Made by a program: the position numbers and the translations under genes. Positions 28,252 through 36,996 of a stretch of DNA of 64,000 bases are shown one piece after another. The notes below the pieces were generated by a model. It was not told the origin of the DNA. It ran no database searches and saw nothing but the letters and a program-made list of their open reading frames with translations. The DNA lies in assembly GCF_029537395.1 (NCBI RefSeq), contig NZ_CP120677.1:682001-746000 (forward strand), given 5' to 3'. Within the stretch, counting starts at the first letter, position 1; every line of letters begins with the position of its first letter. This stretch comes from Tissierella sp. Yu-01 (GTDB taxonomy: Bacteria; Bacillota; Clostridia; Tissierellales; Tissierellaceae).

Positions 28252-28953
28252 ATGGAAAAATTTGTTTTGTTATTGTTAAATGGATTGCTTAGACCTTTTG
28301 TTATACTTTGTGGTTATATGATAAACTCAAACTCCTTCCCAAAGCCATTGACGAAGGAAGAAGAAATAGGATATCTTGATAGATATCGAAATGGAGATGA
28401 AGAAGCAAAGAAAATTCTTATAGAAAGAAATTTAAGACTAGTAGCACATATAGTAAAGAAATACAATAATACTGGTAAGGATTTAGATGATTTGATCTCC
28501 ATAGGAACAATTGGATTGATTAAAGCGATTAGTACATTTAATCCCGAAAAAGGGACTAGATTAGCCACATATGCAGCTCGTTGTATAGAAAATGAAATTT
28601 TAATGACCATAAGAGCATCTAAGAAATTAAAAATTGAACTTTCCTTACATGAACCTATTGGGGTAGACAAGGAAGGTAATGAAATTAACTTGCTAGATAT
28701 CTTAGGCTCAGATGTTGACCATGTTATTGATGAAGTAGATTTAAGAATTCAAACAAAAAAATTGTATAAAGCCATTAATGATGTATTAAAAGATAGAGAA
28801 AAAGCAATTATTGAATTAAGATATGGTTTAGTTGATGGAGGATGTAAAACTCAAAGAGAAATCGCTGCTATGTTAGGTATATCAAGATCTTATGTTTCTA
28901 GAATAGAAACTAGAGCTATTGAAAAATTAAATAAAGAAATGAATAAAAGTTAG
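28252..28953 (+). CDS. sigK: Sporulation sigma factor K (uninterrupted)
   Basis: A 233-residue sigma-70-family factor driving late mother-cell sporulation genes. The hydrophobic N-terminus (FVLLLLNGLLRPFVILCGYM) corresponds to the pro-sequence. Region 2 contains NLRLVAHIVKKY, DLDDLISIGTIGLIKAI and TYAARCIENEILM. Region 4 contains the helix-turn-helix KTQREIAAMLGISRSYVSRIE. The gene is continuous, with no skin-type intervening element. Sigma-G and sigma-E are similar, but the start and the NSFPKPLTKEEE junction favour sigma-K. Confidence 0.92.
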   Translation: MEKFVLLLLNGLLRPFVILCGYMINSNSFPKPLTKEEEIGYLDRYRNGDEEAKKILIERNLRLVAHIVKKYNNTGKDLDDLISIGTIGLIKAISTFNPEKGTRLATYAARCIENEILMTIRASKKLKIELSLHEPIGVDKEGNEINLLDILGSDVDHVIDEVDLRIQTKKLYKAINDVLKDREKAIIELRYGLVDGGCKTQREIAAMLGISRSYVSRIETRAIEKLNKEMNKS

Positions 28954-28977
28954 AGATTCTTCTATGAAGAATCTCTA
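28951..28977 (+). terminator. Bidirectional terminator between sigK and the YhcN-type gene
   Basis: TAGAGATTCTTC and GAAGAATCTCTA form a perfect 12-bp stem around TAT. The 5' arm contains the sigK TAG stop. It serves the two convergent genes. Confidence 0.8.
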
Positions 28978-28986
28978 ATTTATTAT

Positions 28987-29667
28987 TTATCTGTTAGTAT
29001 TTATATTTCTGTTACCATTACCATTTCCATTTCCAGGTACGATTGCTCTGATGATATCTTCTATATCATCTGTAAAATCTCTTGTGTCATTTCCTACTGT
29101 ATTTCCTATATTTGTAGTCATTCTTTGTGACAATGATTGAATTCTAGTCAATAAGTTTGGATCTGCTGTGATAGATATATCTTCGTTATCTATATTTGTA
29201 GAATCCTCAACCATATTTTCAATCTTATCTCTTAAAGCAGTACTTATATTTGCAGTAGTTGTAGTATTATTATCTAGCTCAATTCCAACTAAACAAGTAT
29301 CATTATTCAATACTACAGAAGCATTCCTTACTTCTGGAAGTGTTGCTATCTTCCTTGCTAAATCATTTGCAGTTGTGTTTTGGTTGTTGTTTAGGTTATT
29401 TTGATTATCAGTACCATTTCTTCTTACCATACCATTATTCAAATTTGTATTGTTGTTTGTAGCATTGTCTCTTACATCAAAACCACCATCTAAATCACCA
29501 AAATCATTATCATTGTTTATATTCCAATTTCTATTTCTATTAATTCTGGTCTGGGTTGTTAATCTATCAGTATTAGTATTCAAACCAGTGTCGTTTGGAG
29601 CACAGCCTGCTATTCCTATAAGGATAGCTAAACTAAAAGCAATAAAAAATATTTTTTTTGTTTTCAT
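28987..29667 (-). CDS. YhcN/YlaJ-family sporulation lipoprotein
   Basis: A 226-residue lipoprotein. The signal peptide ends in the lipobox IGIAGC (Cys22). A long Asn/Thr-rich low-complexity stretch follows (about 25-100). The folded YhcN/YlaJ domain (ANDLARKIATLPEVRNASVVLNND to about 185) resembles proteins of the spore cortex/inner membrane. The tail is again Asn/Gly-rich. Family members are made in the forespore and affect germination or cortex stability. It is convergent with sigK. RBS GGAGGCTG. Confidence 0.85.
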   Translation of the reverse strand: MKTKKIFFIAFSLAILIGIAGCAPNDTGLNTNTDRLTTQTRINRNRNWNINNDNDFGDLDGGFDVRDNATNNNTNLNNGMVRRNGTDNQNNLNNNQNTTANDLARKIATLPEVRNASVVLNNDTCLVGIELDNNTTTTANISTALRDKIENMVEDSTNIDNEDISITADPNLLTRIQSLSQRMTTNIGNTVGNDTRDFTDDIEDIIRAIVPGNGNGNGNRNINTNR

Positions 29668-29889
29668 TTTATCAGCCTCCTAATAATATTCTTACATTTA
29701 AAATTAATATTATTACGACACATTTTATACAAAATGTATAAAGACACCATTTGATAACATAATAAATGTTATCATAATTGATAATACGCTATAACTAAGA
29801 AATTTAATGAAAAATTCATATTAGAATAAGACAAGTTATGCCACTTTAGGATTAATTTGTAATTATTTGATTTTATTTTTTATATTAAA
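29668..29889. other. Intergenic region between the YhcN-type gene and the pilus operon
   Basis: No gene is visible. It holds a palindrome, GATAACAT and ATGTTATC (29753-29773), that could be an operator. A second AT-rich palindrome (TTTATAC...GTATAAA, around 29724-29742) lies near the presumed minus-strand promoter of the lipoprotein gene. The remainder looks like unstructured AT-rich DNA. Confidence 0.4.
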
Positions 29890-29916
29890 GAAGGATTTCT
29901 TAATTATATGTCGAAA
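29890..29916 (+). promoter_or_regulatory. Sigma-H-like promoter with overlapping Spo0A box for the pilus operon
   Basis: GAAGGATTT (29890-29898) matches the sigma-H -35 pattern RWAGGAxxT. After 13 bp comes CGAAA (29912-29916) near the -10 pattern HGAAT. TGTCGAA (29909-29915), the core Spo0A box, overlaps the -10. The promoter of spo0A at 57142-57168 in this window has the same parts at the same spacing. The pilB start lies 36 bp downstream. Prediction from consensus. Confidence 0.6.
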
Positions 29917-29951
29917 TTAGAATTAGAGAATGTTAAAAAGGATGAATAATA

Positions 29952-31637
29952 ATGATGCCAAAATCAAATTTAAAAATTGGAGAACTTTTGCTATATGCTG
30001 GTAAGATTACCCAAAATCAGCTTAATGAAGCATTAAAAGAGCAAAATATTACTAATGCTAAATTGGGTGAAATAATAGTAGAAAAAGGATGGCTAACTAA
30101 TGAAGATTTAGTTGAAGCTTTGGAGTTTCAATTAGGGTTTCCTAGAGTTGATTTAAATAAATATGAAATTAATATTAGTGTTGTTACGATAATACCCGAA
30201 TCTATAGTAAAAAAGTATAAACTAATAGCTATAGATAAGAAAGAAAAAGCTTTAGTTGTTGCAATGTATGATCCCTTAAACATTTTTGCAATAGATGATG
30301 TAAAACTATTTACAAAGATGGATGTTGAACCTGTTATAGCTTCAAATGAAGATATAATTAAAATCATTGATAAATATTACTCAGTAGCTACAACTAAAAA
30401 GGTTTTAGAGGAATTTACAGAATCCTATATTCCTGTTGATAATGAGGATTTAGATGATGAGGAAATGATTGAAGTAACTTCAGCACCAATTGTTAAACTG
30501 TTAAATTCAATTATCGAACAAGCTATTAGAAGCAAAGCATCAGATATTCACATTGAGCCTTATCAAGATGATATACGAGTTAGATTTAGAATAGATGGAG
30601 ACTTAAAAGAAATAATGATTTTACCTAGGACAAATCTATCAGCCATTGTAACACGTGTGAAGATAATTGGTAGAATGAATATTGCAGAAAAGAGAATTCC
30701 TCAGGATGGCAGAGTTGAGATGAAAGTAAATGATAGAGATGTTGATATTAGAATATCAACCTTACCTACAGTCTATGGAGAAAAAATTGTTTTAAGATTA
30801 TTAGATAAAAGCAGCTTTAATTTCACTAAAGATGGGTTAGGATTTAGTAAAAAAAATTTAGGTATTTTAAATATGATTTTAGAACAACCACATGGAATGA
30901 TATTAGTTACAGGACCTACTGGAAGTGGAAAAACTACAACATTATATACTGTGTTAAGAGAACTGAATGTAGTCCAAAGAAATGTAATTACTATAGAGGA
31001 CCCAGTTGAATATAAATTATCAGGAATAAACCAAGTACAGGTTAATATGAAATCAGGGCTCACATTTGCATCTGGATTAAGATCTATTCTTAGACAAGAC
31101 CCAGATACAATTATGATTGGAGAAATTAGAGATAATGAAACGGCTGAGATTGCAGTTAGAGCTGCTATTACAGGGCATTTGGTATTATCTACACTTCATA
31201 CAAATGATAGTTCTTCAACTATAGCAAGATTAGTCGACATGGGTATTGAGCCTTATTTAGTTTCATCAGCTGTTATAGGCGTAATCTCACAGAGACTTGT
31301 TAAAATACTATGCCCTAAATGTAAAGTTCAATATGAGGCATCTTATACAGATAAAAAATTATTAGGAGTTGAAGAAGATGTTCACCTAATTCTACATAAA
31401 GCAGTTGGGTGTAATTCCTGTAACCAGGGATATAGAGGAAGATCTGCAGTTCATGAACTAATGCCTATTAATGAAAATATTAGGAGATTAATTGACAGAG
31501 GTGCCATGATTGATGATATTAGGGAGATGGCAATTGAACAAGGGATGACTACATTATTTGAATCTGCGGTAGAATTGGCAAAACAAGGTGTGACAACAGT
31601 AGAAGAAGTAATGAGAGTAGGATTTACTTTAGGATAG
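29952..31637 (+). CDS. pilB: Type IV pilus assembly ATPase PilB
   Basis: A 561-residue secretion/assembly ATPase that powers pilus extension at the inner face of the membrane. The N-terminal MshEN domain (residues 1-150) contains two copies of the c-di-GMP-binding pattern, KIGELLLYAGKITQNQLNEA and KLGEIIVEKGWLTNEDLVEA. Each has Lys where the consensus has Arg. Walker A is GPTGSGKTT near residue 320. The Asp box and Walker B are in DPDTIMIGEIRDNETA. A zinc-binding Cys tetrad is CPKC near 453 and CNSC later. First gene of the pilus operon; pilT follows 9 bp downstream. Two adjacent ATG codons are possible starts. Confidence 0.96.
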   Translation: MMPKSNLKIGELLLYAGKITQNQLNEALKEQNITNAKLGEIIVEKGWLTNEDLVEALEFQLGFPRVDLNKYEINISVVTIIPESIVKKYKLIAIDKKEKALVVAMYDPLNIFAIDDVKLFTKMDVEPVIASNEDIIKIIDKYYSVATTKKVLEEFTESYIPVDNEDLDDEEMIEVTSAPIVKLLNSIIEQAIRSKASDIHIEPYQDDIRVRFRIDGDLKEIMILPRTNLSAIVTRVKIIGRMNIAEKRIPQDGRVEMKVNDRDVDIRISTLPTVYGEKIVLRLLDKSSFNFTKDGLGFSKKNLGILNMILEQPHGMILVTGPTGSGKTTTLYTVLRELNVVQRNVITIEDPVEYKLSGINQVQVNMKSGLTFASGLRSILRQDPDTIMIGEIRDNETAEIAVRAAITGHLVLSTLHTNDSSSTIARLVDMGIEPYLVSSAVIGVISQRLVKILCPKCKVQYEASYTDKKLLGVEEDVHLILHKAVGCNSCNQGYRGRSAVHELMPINENIRRLIDRGAMIDDIREMAIEQGMTTLFESAVELAKQGVTTVEEVMRVGFTLG

Positions 31638-31646
31638 GAGGATTCC

Positions 31647-32699
31647 ATGAATTTAATTGAATTGGTTAGAAGTGGAATAGATAATAAAGCATCTGATATT
31701 CATATAACAGTTGGAATACCACCAGCATATAGAATTAATGGCAAATTAAATTTTGCTCATGATATAGTGTTAACACCACAGGATACATTGGAATTAGTTA
31801 AGCAGGCGACAAATGATAAACAGTTTAATGAATTGGAAGAAAAAGGAGAACTGGATTTTTCATATGCAACTGCCGGTATAGGTAGATTTAGGGTAAATGC
31901 ATATAAACAAAGAGGAAGTTATGCTATGGCCTTAAGAATAATTCCACTTTATATACCAACTATTGATTCTTTGGGACTACCACCAGTAGTGAAAGATTTA
32001 TCTTCTTTGACAAGAGGGCTCATATTGGTTACTGGGCCAACAGGTAGTGGTAAAACGACAACTTTAGCTTCAATAGTAGACCAAATTAATAAAGAGCGAA
32101 ATTGTCACATAATAACCCTTGAGGATCCATTGGAATATTTGCATAAACATAACAAGGCAATGGTAAACCAACGTGAAATAGGCATGGATTCGCATAGCTT
32201 TGGTAATGCCCTAAGGGGTGCCTTAAGGGAGGATCCAGATGTAATATTAGTTGGTGAAATGAGGGATTTAGAGACCATTTCAATTGCTATAACAGCAGCT
32301 GAAACTGGGCACTTAGTATTATCTACCCTTCATACACTTGGTGCTGCAAAAACTGTAGATAGGATTATAGATGTATTTCCTCCTCATCAACAGCAACAGA
32401 TTAGAGTACAGTTGGCATCAGTAGTACAAGCTATAATTACCCAACAGTTATTACCTAAAGCAGATGGTAACGGTAGAATAGCAGCACTAGAGGTTATGGT
32501 GGCTACACCTGCAATCAGAAACTTAATAAGGGAAGGGAAAATCCATCAGATAGATACTGCTATACAAACTGGTGGACAATTTAAGATGCAAACAATGGAT
32601 TCTTCACTAATAAGTCTATATAGAAGGGGACTTATAAAAAAAGAAACTGCAATTTCACAAGCATTCAATCCTGACGAAATAAAAAGAAATTTAATTTAG
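31647..32699 (+). CDS. pilT: Type IV pilus retraction ATPase PilT
   Basis: A 350-residue hexameric ATPase that depolymerises pili for retraction and twitching motility. Walker A is GPTGSGKTT near residue 130. Walker B is in PDVILVGEMRDLETI, followed by the His box HLVLSTLHT. The PilT-specific AIRNLIREGK motif near 290 is intact, which separates it from PilB. Start follows TAGGAGG. Presence of PilT implies retractile pili. Confidence 0.96.
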   Translation: MNLIELVRSGIDNKASDIHITVGIPPAYRINGKLNFAHDIVLTPQDTLELVKQATNDKQFNELEEKGELDFSYATAGIGRFRVNAYKQRGSYAMALRIIPLYIPTIDSLGLPPVVKDLSSLTRGLILVTGPTGSGKTTTLASIVDQINKERNCHIITLEDPLEYLHKHNKAMVNQREIGMDSHSFGNALRGALREDPDVILVGEMRDLETISIAITAAETGHLVLSTLHTLGAAKTVDRIIDVFPPHQQQQIRVQLASVVQAIITQQLLPKADGNGRIAALEVMVATPAIRNLIREGKIHQIDTAIQTGGQFKMQTMDSSLISLYRRGLIKKETAISQAFNPDEIKRNLI

Positions 32700-32709
32700 G
32701 GGAATGTCA

Positions 32710-33909
32710 ATGAGATATAAATATAAAGCAATAGCTAAAAATGGGCAAATGGTAGAAGGAACTTTTGAGGCTGGTAATGAGTCAGATGTTGTAGCCATGA
32801 TAAAAGGGAATAATAATCTTCCCTTATCAATAGAAAGAGATATTGAGACGGAAGCTAGTGTTGAGCTTTTTTCACCAAGAATTAAGAAAAAAGACTTAGC
32901 TGTTTTCTGTAGGCAGTTTTATACAATGATAGACGCAGGGCTTGGTATAGTTAAGTGTCTAGACATATTGGCTACGCAGACCCAAAACAGGACATTAAAA
33001 AAAATAATTTCTCAACTATATGAGGATGTACAAAAAGGATTAACATTATCTGAGTCCATGAAAAAACATGATAAAGTATTGCCATCTATTTTGATTAATA
33101 TGGTTGAAGCTGGTGAAGTAAGCGGTAGTTTAGATACTATTATGGAAAGAATCTCAGAGCACTTTGAGAAGGAGAATAAGATAGAGAACAAAGTTAAATC
33201 TTCAATGATTTATCCTGCAGCATTAGCAGTTGTATCCGTTGTAGTAGTTATATTTATGCTTGTATTTGTAATGCCTACTTTTATTAGCATGTTTGAGGGA
33301 AATGGTACTCAACTACCTGCTCCGACTAGAATTTTGATTGGATTAAGCAACTCACTACAGTCCTATTGGTATCTATATTTTATTGGGGGTTTTGTTTTAA
33401 CTTCTGGATTGTTGTTATTTAAGAATACTAAGGAAGGAAGAAGACTTTTAGATACACTTAAGCTGAAAATTCCAGTAGTAAAGTCAACGACAGAGAAGAT
33501 AATTACCTCTAGATTCACAAGAACATTATCAACACTAATATCAGCAGGTATACCACTTATTCAATCAATTGAAGTAGTATCAAGAGTTGTTAACAATGCC
33601 ATAGTTCAGGAACGCTTAATCTCTGGAATTGAGAACATAAGAAAAGGAATTCCATTATCAAGAGCTGTTAAAGATGTAGGTGTATTTCCGCCAATGGTAG
33701 ATTCTATGATTAGAATTGGAGAGGAATCAGGTTCCCTTGATGAAATATTATATAAGACAGCAGACTTTTATGATGAAGAAGTAGAATCCAGTCTACAAAG
33801 ACTAACAGCCCTATTAGAACCAATAATGTTAATATTGATGGCCCTTATTATAGGTTTTATAGTAGTAGCAATGTATATGCCAATGTTTGAGATGGTAAAT
33901 ACGATATAA
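32710..33909 (+). CDS. pilC: Type IV pilus inner-membrane platform protein PilC
   Basis: A 399-residue GspF/PilC-family platform protein. It has two homologous T2SSF domains: residues about 65-190 (FCRQFYTMIDAGLGIVKCLD) and 270-395 (FTRTLSTLISAGIPLIQSIE). Three hydrophobic segments lie near 165-190, 215-235 and the C-terminus. It links the ATPases to the growing pilus. The ATG at 32710 is spaced correctly from AGGGGAA; the ATG at 32704 overlaps that RBS. A 231-bp non-coding leader separates it from pilA. Confidence 0.94.
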   Translation: MRYKYKAIAKNGQMVEGTFEAGNESDVVAMIKGNNNLPLSIERDIETEASVELFSPRIKKKDLAVFCRQFYTMIDAGLGIVKCLDILATQTQNRTLKKIISQLYEDVQKGLTLSESMKKHDKVLPSILINMVEAGEVSGSLDTIMERISEHFEKENKIENKVKSSMIYPAALAVVSVVVVIFMLVFVMPTFISMFEGNGTQLPAPTRILIGLSNSLQSYWYLYFIGGFVLTSGLLLFKNTKEGRRLLDTLKLKIPVVKSTTEKIITSRFTRTLSTLISAGIPLIQSIEVVSRVVNNAIVQERLISGIENIRKGIPLSRAVKDVGVFPPMVDSMIRIGEESGSLDEILYKTADFYDEEVESSLQRLTALLEPIMLILMALIIGFIVVAMYMPMFEMVNTI

Positions 33910-34140
33910 GGAAGTTTATACCCTTCCAGTGAAATACTACAAAATCAGAGATTAAGAGTATTTCTACTGTTGAATACACTACAATTATTTGTCATTATGA
34001 GACGGACAGTATAAGAATTACTTACGAAGAATATTCGGTTTAATGATTTAAAGGTTTGGTAGTTAGCTGTAGTTAAATTATCCTGGCTTTTATAAATTTA
34101 ATATAAAGCAAAAGAAAAGAATTAAGGGGGAAAAGAAGAA
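33910..34140 (+). other. Non-coding leader upstream of pilA
   Basis: No ORF is evident. TTGTCA (33991-33996) followed after 15 bp by TATAAG (34012-34017) may be a weak promoter, which would leave a leader of over 100 nt before pilA. A bulged hairpin (GCTTTTATA...TATAAAGC) lies near 34087-34110. I found no match to the conserved cores of c-di-GMP-I or c-di-GMP-II riboswitches. RBS AAGGGGG precedes pilA. Confidence 0.4.
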
Positions 34141-34584
34141 ATGATAAAATGGTTAAACAAAAAAAGAAATAAGAAAGGTTTCACATTAGTTGAGCTTGTA
34201 GTAGTAATAGCTATTTTAGGTGTTTTATCTGCAATTGCTGTACCTAGATTAACTGGAATTACATCAGATGCTCAAGATAAGGCAGATGAAGCATCAATTA
34301 AGACAGTAGAATCTGCAATCTCAATTGCAGTAGCTAATGGAGATATATTATATAAAGATGGCAATTGGTCTTCAAAAGATGGAGACAGTTTAAATGGGAC
34401 AAATGGATTTGTTCTTAATAATGATGTAGATGATATTAATACTTTAGAAGGAATATTAATTGGAAAATATTTAGATGAAGCACCTAAAAAGGCAGGTACA
34501 GATCCAGCAGAATACTTAAAAGTAACTTTTACAGTAAATGAAGAGGATTATGAAGTTGAATGGAGCACTGACGTCGACAATTAA
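34141..34584 (+). CDS. pilA: Major type IV pilin PilA
   Basis: A 147-residue prepilin. A short basic leader ends in KKRNKKG, followed by the mature start FTLVELVVVIAILGVLSAIA with the conserved Glu5. Cleavage is expected after Gly by PilD. The C-terminal globular domain is acidic and lacks cysteines, so no disulfide loop is expected. Strong RBS (AAGGGGGAAA) and its own long leader suggest high expression. Position directly before pilD and its short, simple structure make it the likely major subunit. Confidence 0.93.
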   Translation: MIKWLNKKRNKKGFTLVELVVVIAILGVLSAIAVPRLTGITSDAQDKADEASIKTVESAISIAVANGDILYKDGNWSSKDGDSLNGTNGFVLNNDVDDINTLEGILIGKYLDEAPKKAGTDPAEYLKVTFTVNEEDYEVEWSTDVDN

Positions 34585-34646
34585 TATTTAAGTCAATAGA
34601 TTTGAGAATTAATTTAAGAAACTATAATCTTATAAGGAGGTAACTC

Positions 34647-35405
34647 ATGACTATAGTAATCTTAATATATGGCCTAATCATAGGTTCCTTCTTAAATGTA
34701 TGTGTTTATCGTATACCTCTGAATGAAAGTATTGCATTTCCAGGTTCACATTGTCCTAATTGCGATACTCATCTTAAATGGTACGATAATATACCAGTAA
34801 TATCATATTTGACTATTATGGGTAAATGCAGATATTGTAGGGAAAAAGTTTCCCTGCAATATCCTATTGTAGAAGCTTTAAATGCCATATTGTATTTAAT
34901 TATGTTTTCGAAATTTGGTTTTGATTTAGATTTTGCATTTTATTCTTTATTGTCCTCAGTTCTTATTGTCATTACTTTTATCGATCTGAAGGAAATGATT
35001 ATTCCCGATGTTTTAGTTGTTGTTATTATAATTTTATCATTATTATACAAAATAATTAATTATCTACATAATGGTGTATCTCCACAATTATTAAATAGTA
35101 TTGGGGGATTATTATTAGCAGGAGGATTATTTTTAATTATTGTCTTCTTATCTAAAGGTGGCATGGGTGGAGGAGATGTTACATTAATTGCTGCCTTAGG
35201 TTTTGTCTTAGGTATAAAGTATATTTTCTTAAACATATTTTTATCCTTTGTCACAGGTGCAATTATTTCAATATTTTTATTAGCAACAAAAATTAAAACG
35301 AGAAAAGATCCTATTCCCTTTGGACCTTTTATAGTTATATCATTTTTTTTAACAGTACTTAAGGGACAGGTTATTATAAATTGGTATTTTACTTTATTGA
35401 TTTAA
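34647..35405 (+). CDS. pilD: Prepilin peptidase PilD
   Basis: A 252-residue bifunctional leader peptidase/N-methyltransferase in the membrane. The cytoplasmic zinc loop has CPNC and CRYC (about residues 33-63). The catalytic aspartates lie in FIDLKEMIIPD and in GGMGGGDVTL near 178, the GxGD signature. Multiple hydrophobic helices. It processes PilA and the minor prepilins of this operon. RBS TAAGGAGG. Confidence 0.95.
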   Translation: MTIVILIYGLIIGSFLNVCVYRIPLNESIAFPGSHCPNCDTHLKWYDNIPVISYLTIMGKCRYCREKVSLQYPIVEALNAILYLIMFSKFGFDLDFAFYSLLSSVLIVITFIDLKEMIIPDVLVVVIIILSLLYKIINYLHNGVSPQLLNSIGGLLLAGGLFLIIVFLSKGGMGGGDVTLIAALGFVLGIKYIFLNIFLSFVTGAIISIFLLATKIKTRKDPIPFGPFIVISFFLTVLKGQVIINWYFTLLI

Positions 35406-35437
35406 TAAATTCCTAACATTAAAAAGAGGTGATACAT

Positions 35438-36418
35438 TTGAACTTAATAAAAAACAGGAACATTTTATCAATTGATTTTGGTCCAAATGAGTTAAAAATT
35501 GTAGAAGGAAAATATTCTAAAAAAGGAATATTGATAAACAACAGTTTTTCAATAGAATTACCGGAAGGTATATATGTAGATGGACAAATACAGGACATGG
35601 ACCAAATGGGCTATTTATTAAGAAATGGATTACCTAATAAAAAAATAGCTTCTAGGGATACTTATGGCGTCATAAATTCATCTAGAATTATAATGAGGGA
35701 TATTACTCTGCCAAAGGTTGAAGAAACCCAACTTGAAGCTATTTTAAAGTATCAACTTGAAGATTATTTGCCAGTAGATCCTGATGAATACGTAGTTAAG
35801 CATCTTGTCTTAGGAATAATAATGGAAGATGATGTTGAAAAATTGAAAGTTTTACTTATATGTGTTCCAAATGATATTGTTGTAAGCCATTTAAGCCTTT
35901 TTAAGAATATAGGTTTAAAACCAATTATATTGGATTATCATGGAAATGCTATAAGCAAGCTTATGAATTTTGGAGAATTAGTTAATAGTACTTATATTAA
36001 TGACAGTACTATTGCATGTATCGATTTAGGCTATGAATGTACAAGCCTTACAATAACAAAAGAAGGTCATATTGAAGTTTCTAGAATTGTAGATACTGGA
36101 ACTAGTGAATTTATTAGTAATTTTAAAAATAGATCTGAAGATTTAAGCCAAGATGAAATTAAAGCATATTATAAGGATATTTTATATCAGATAGAGATGA
36201 TATTTAGATATTATAGAACAAGAGAAATTGGTAAAGAAATTAATTTGATGGTCATCCATGGTACTATGTCAGATATAAATGGAATTGAAGAGATGTTTTC
36301 CAATTACTTTGATAGACCATGCATTAAGTTAGATTCATTAAGTAAAGTTAAATTTAGCGAGGATCTATCAAAATATGCAGTGGCTATAGGCGGTTTAATT
36401 AGAGTTGGAGAGGTGTAA
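35438..36418 (+). CDS. pilM: Type IV pilus assembly protein PilM
   Basis: A 326-residue actin-like cytoplasmic ATPase-fold protein that binds the N-terminal tail of PilN. SIDFGPNELKIVEG near residue 10 is the first phosphate loop. EAILKYQLEDYLPVDPDEY near 100 is a strong PilM signature, and ACIDLGYECTSLTI near 195 is the second phosphate region. The TTG at 35438 follows AAGAGGTGA; a GTG at 35429 overlaps that RBS. pilN starts three bases after its stop. Confidence 0.92.
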   Translation: MNLIKNRNILSIDFGPNELKIVEGKYSKKGILINNSFSIELPEGIYVDGQIQDMDQMGYLLRNGLPNKKIASRDTYGVINSSRIIMRDITLPKVEETQLEAILKYQLEDYLPVDPDEYVVKHLVLGIIMEDDVEKLKVLLICVPNDIVVSHLSLFKNIGLKPIILDYHGNAISKLMNFGELVNSTYINDSTIACIDLGYECTSLTITKEGHIEVSRIVDTGTSEFISNFKNRSEDLSQDEIKAYYKDILYQIEMIFRYYRTREIGKEINLMVIHGTMSDINGIEEMFSNYFDRPCIKLDSLSKVKFSEDLSKYAVAIGGLIRVGEV

Positions 36419-36420
36419 AG

Positions 36421-36996
36421 ATGCAAGACTTAAACTTTTTTGAACCATATATAGAAAAAAGAGAGATTAAGTTTAATAAGATATATTTTCTATATATCCT
36501 ATTATTATCTCTATTTGTAGCTATTATTTTTATTGGTATATATAATCAGATTAGAATAAGTGCTTTACAGAAATCAGTGGAGCAGAGAAAGGAAGTAGCT
36601 GAGAATCCAAAGACTATAGAAAGAGTAAATGAAATAAAAGAGCTTGAGAGTAAAGTTAACACCTTCAAAACAGAAGTTGATAAGATTATCGAATTAGACA
36701 AAGTAATTGAATCAAAAGATATGATAGGTGAAGAGTTACTAAGGTCTATAAAAAGTAAAATGCCTGAAGCTTTGTTCTTAAATAGCTTTAGTGCATATGA
36801 AAGGGAAATCCAGATATCAGGAACAGCTAGAGATACATACTCAATAGCTGAATTAGCAAAGGGGCTTGAGCTTATAGAAGAAATTGAAGATATTTTTGTT
36901 TCAAGCATAACTGATACTGATAATGGCTATAGTTTTGTCATTAATCTAACATTAAAGGATGAGAGTGAAGATGGAAAAGAAGTTAATCAAGAATAA
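36421..36996 (+). CDS. pilN: Type IV pilus assembly protein PilN
   Basis: A 191-residue bitopic membrane protein. The N-terminal cytoplasmic tail MQDLNFFEPYIEK corresponds to the PilM-binding segment. A transmembrane helix lies at about residues 22-40, a coiled coil at about 44-100, and a ferredoxin-like periplasmic-type domain after it. It forms a complex with PilM and PilO. Its 3' end overlaps pilO by about 26 bases. Confidence 0.88.
   Translation: MQDLNFFEPYIEKREIKFNKIYFLYILLLSLFVAIIFIGIYNQIRISALQKSVEQRKEVAENPKTIERVNEIKELESKVNTFKTEVDKIIELDKVIESKDMIGEELLRSIKSKMPEALFLNSFSAYEREIQISGTARDTYSIAELAKGLELIEEIEDIFVSSITDTDNGYSFVINLTLKDESEDGKEVNQE

Noticed and set aside
29168-29683. + strand ORFs opposite the YhcN-type lipoprotein
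   Set aside because: Reverse complement of Asn-rich codons gives open hydrophobic frames; no start signals.
33910-34140. c-di-GMP riboswitch before pilA
   Set aside because: C. difficile controls pilA1 by a c-di-GMP-II riboswitch, so I looked for the conserved cores of both classes. No convincing match was seen.
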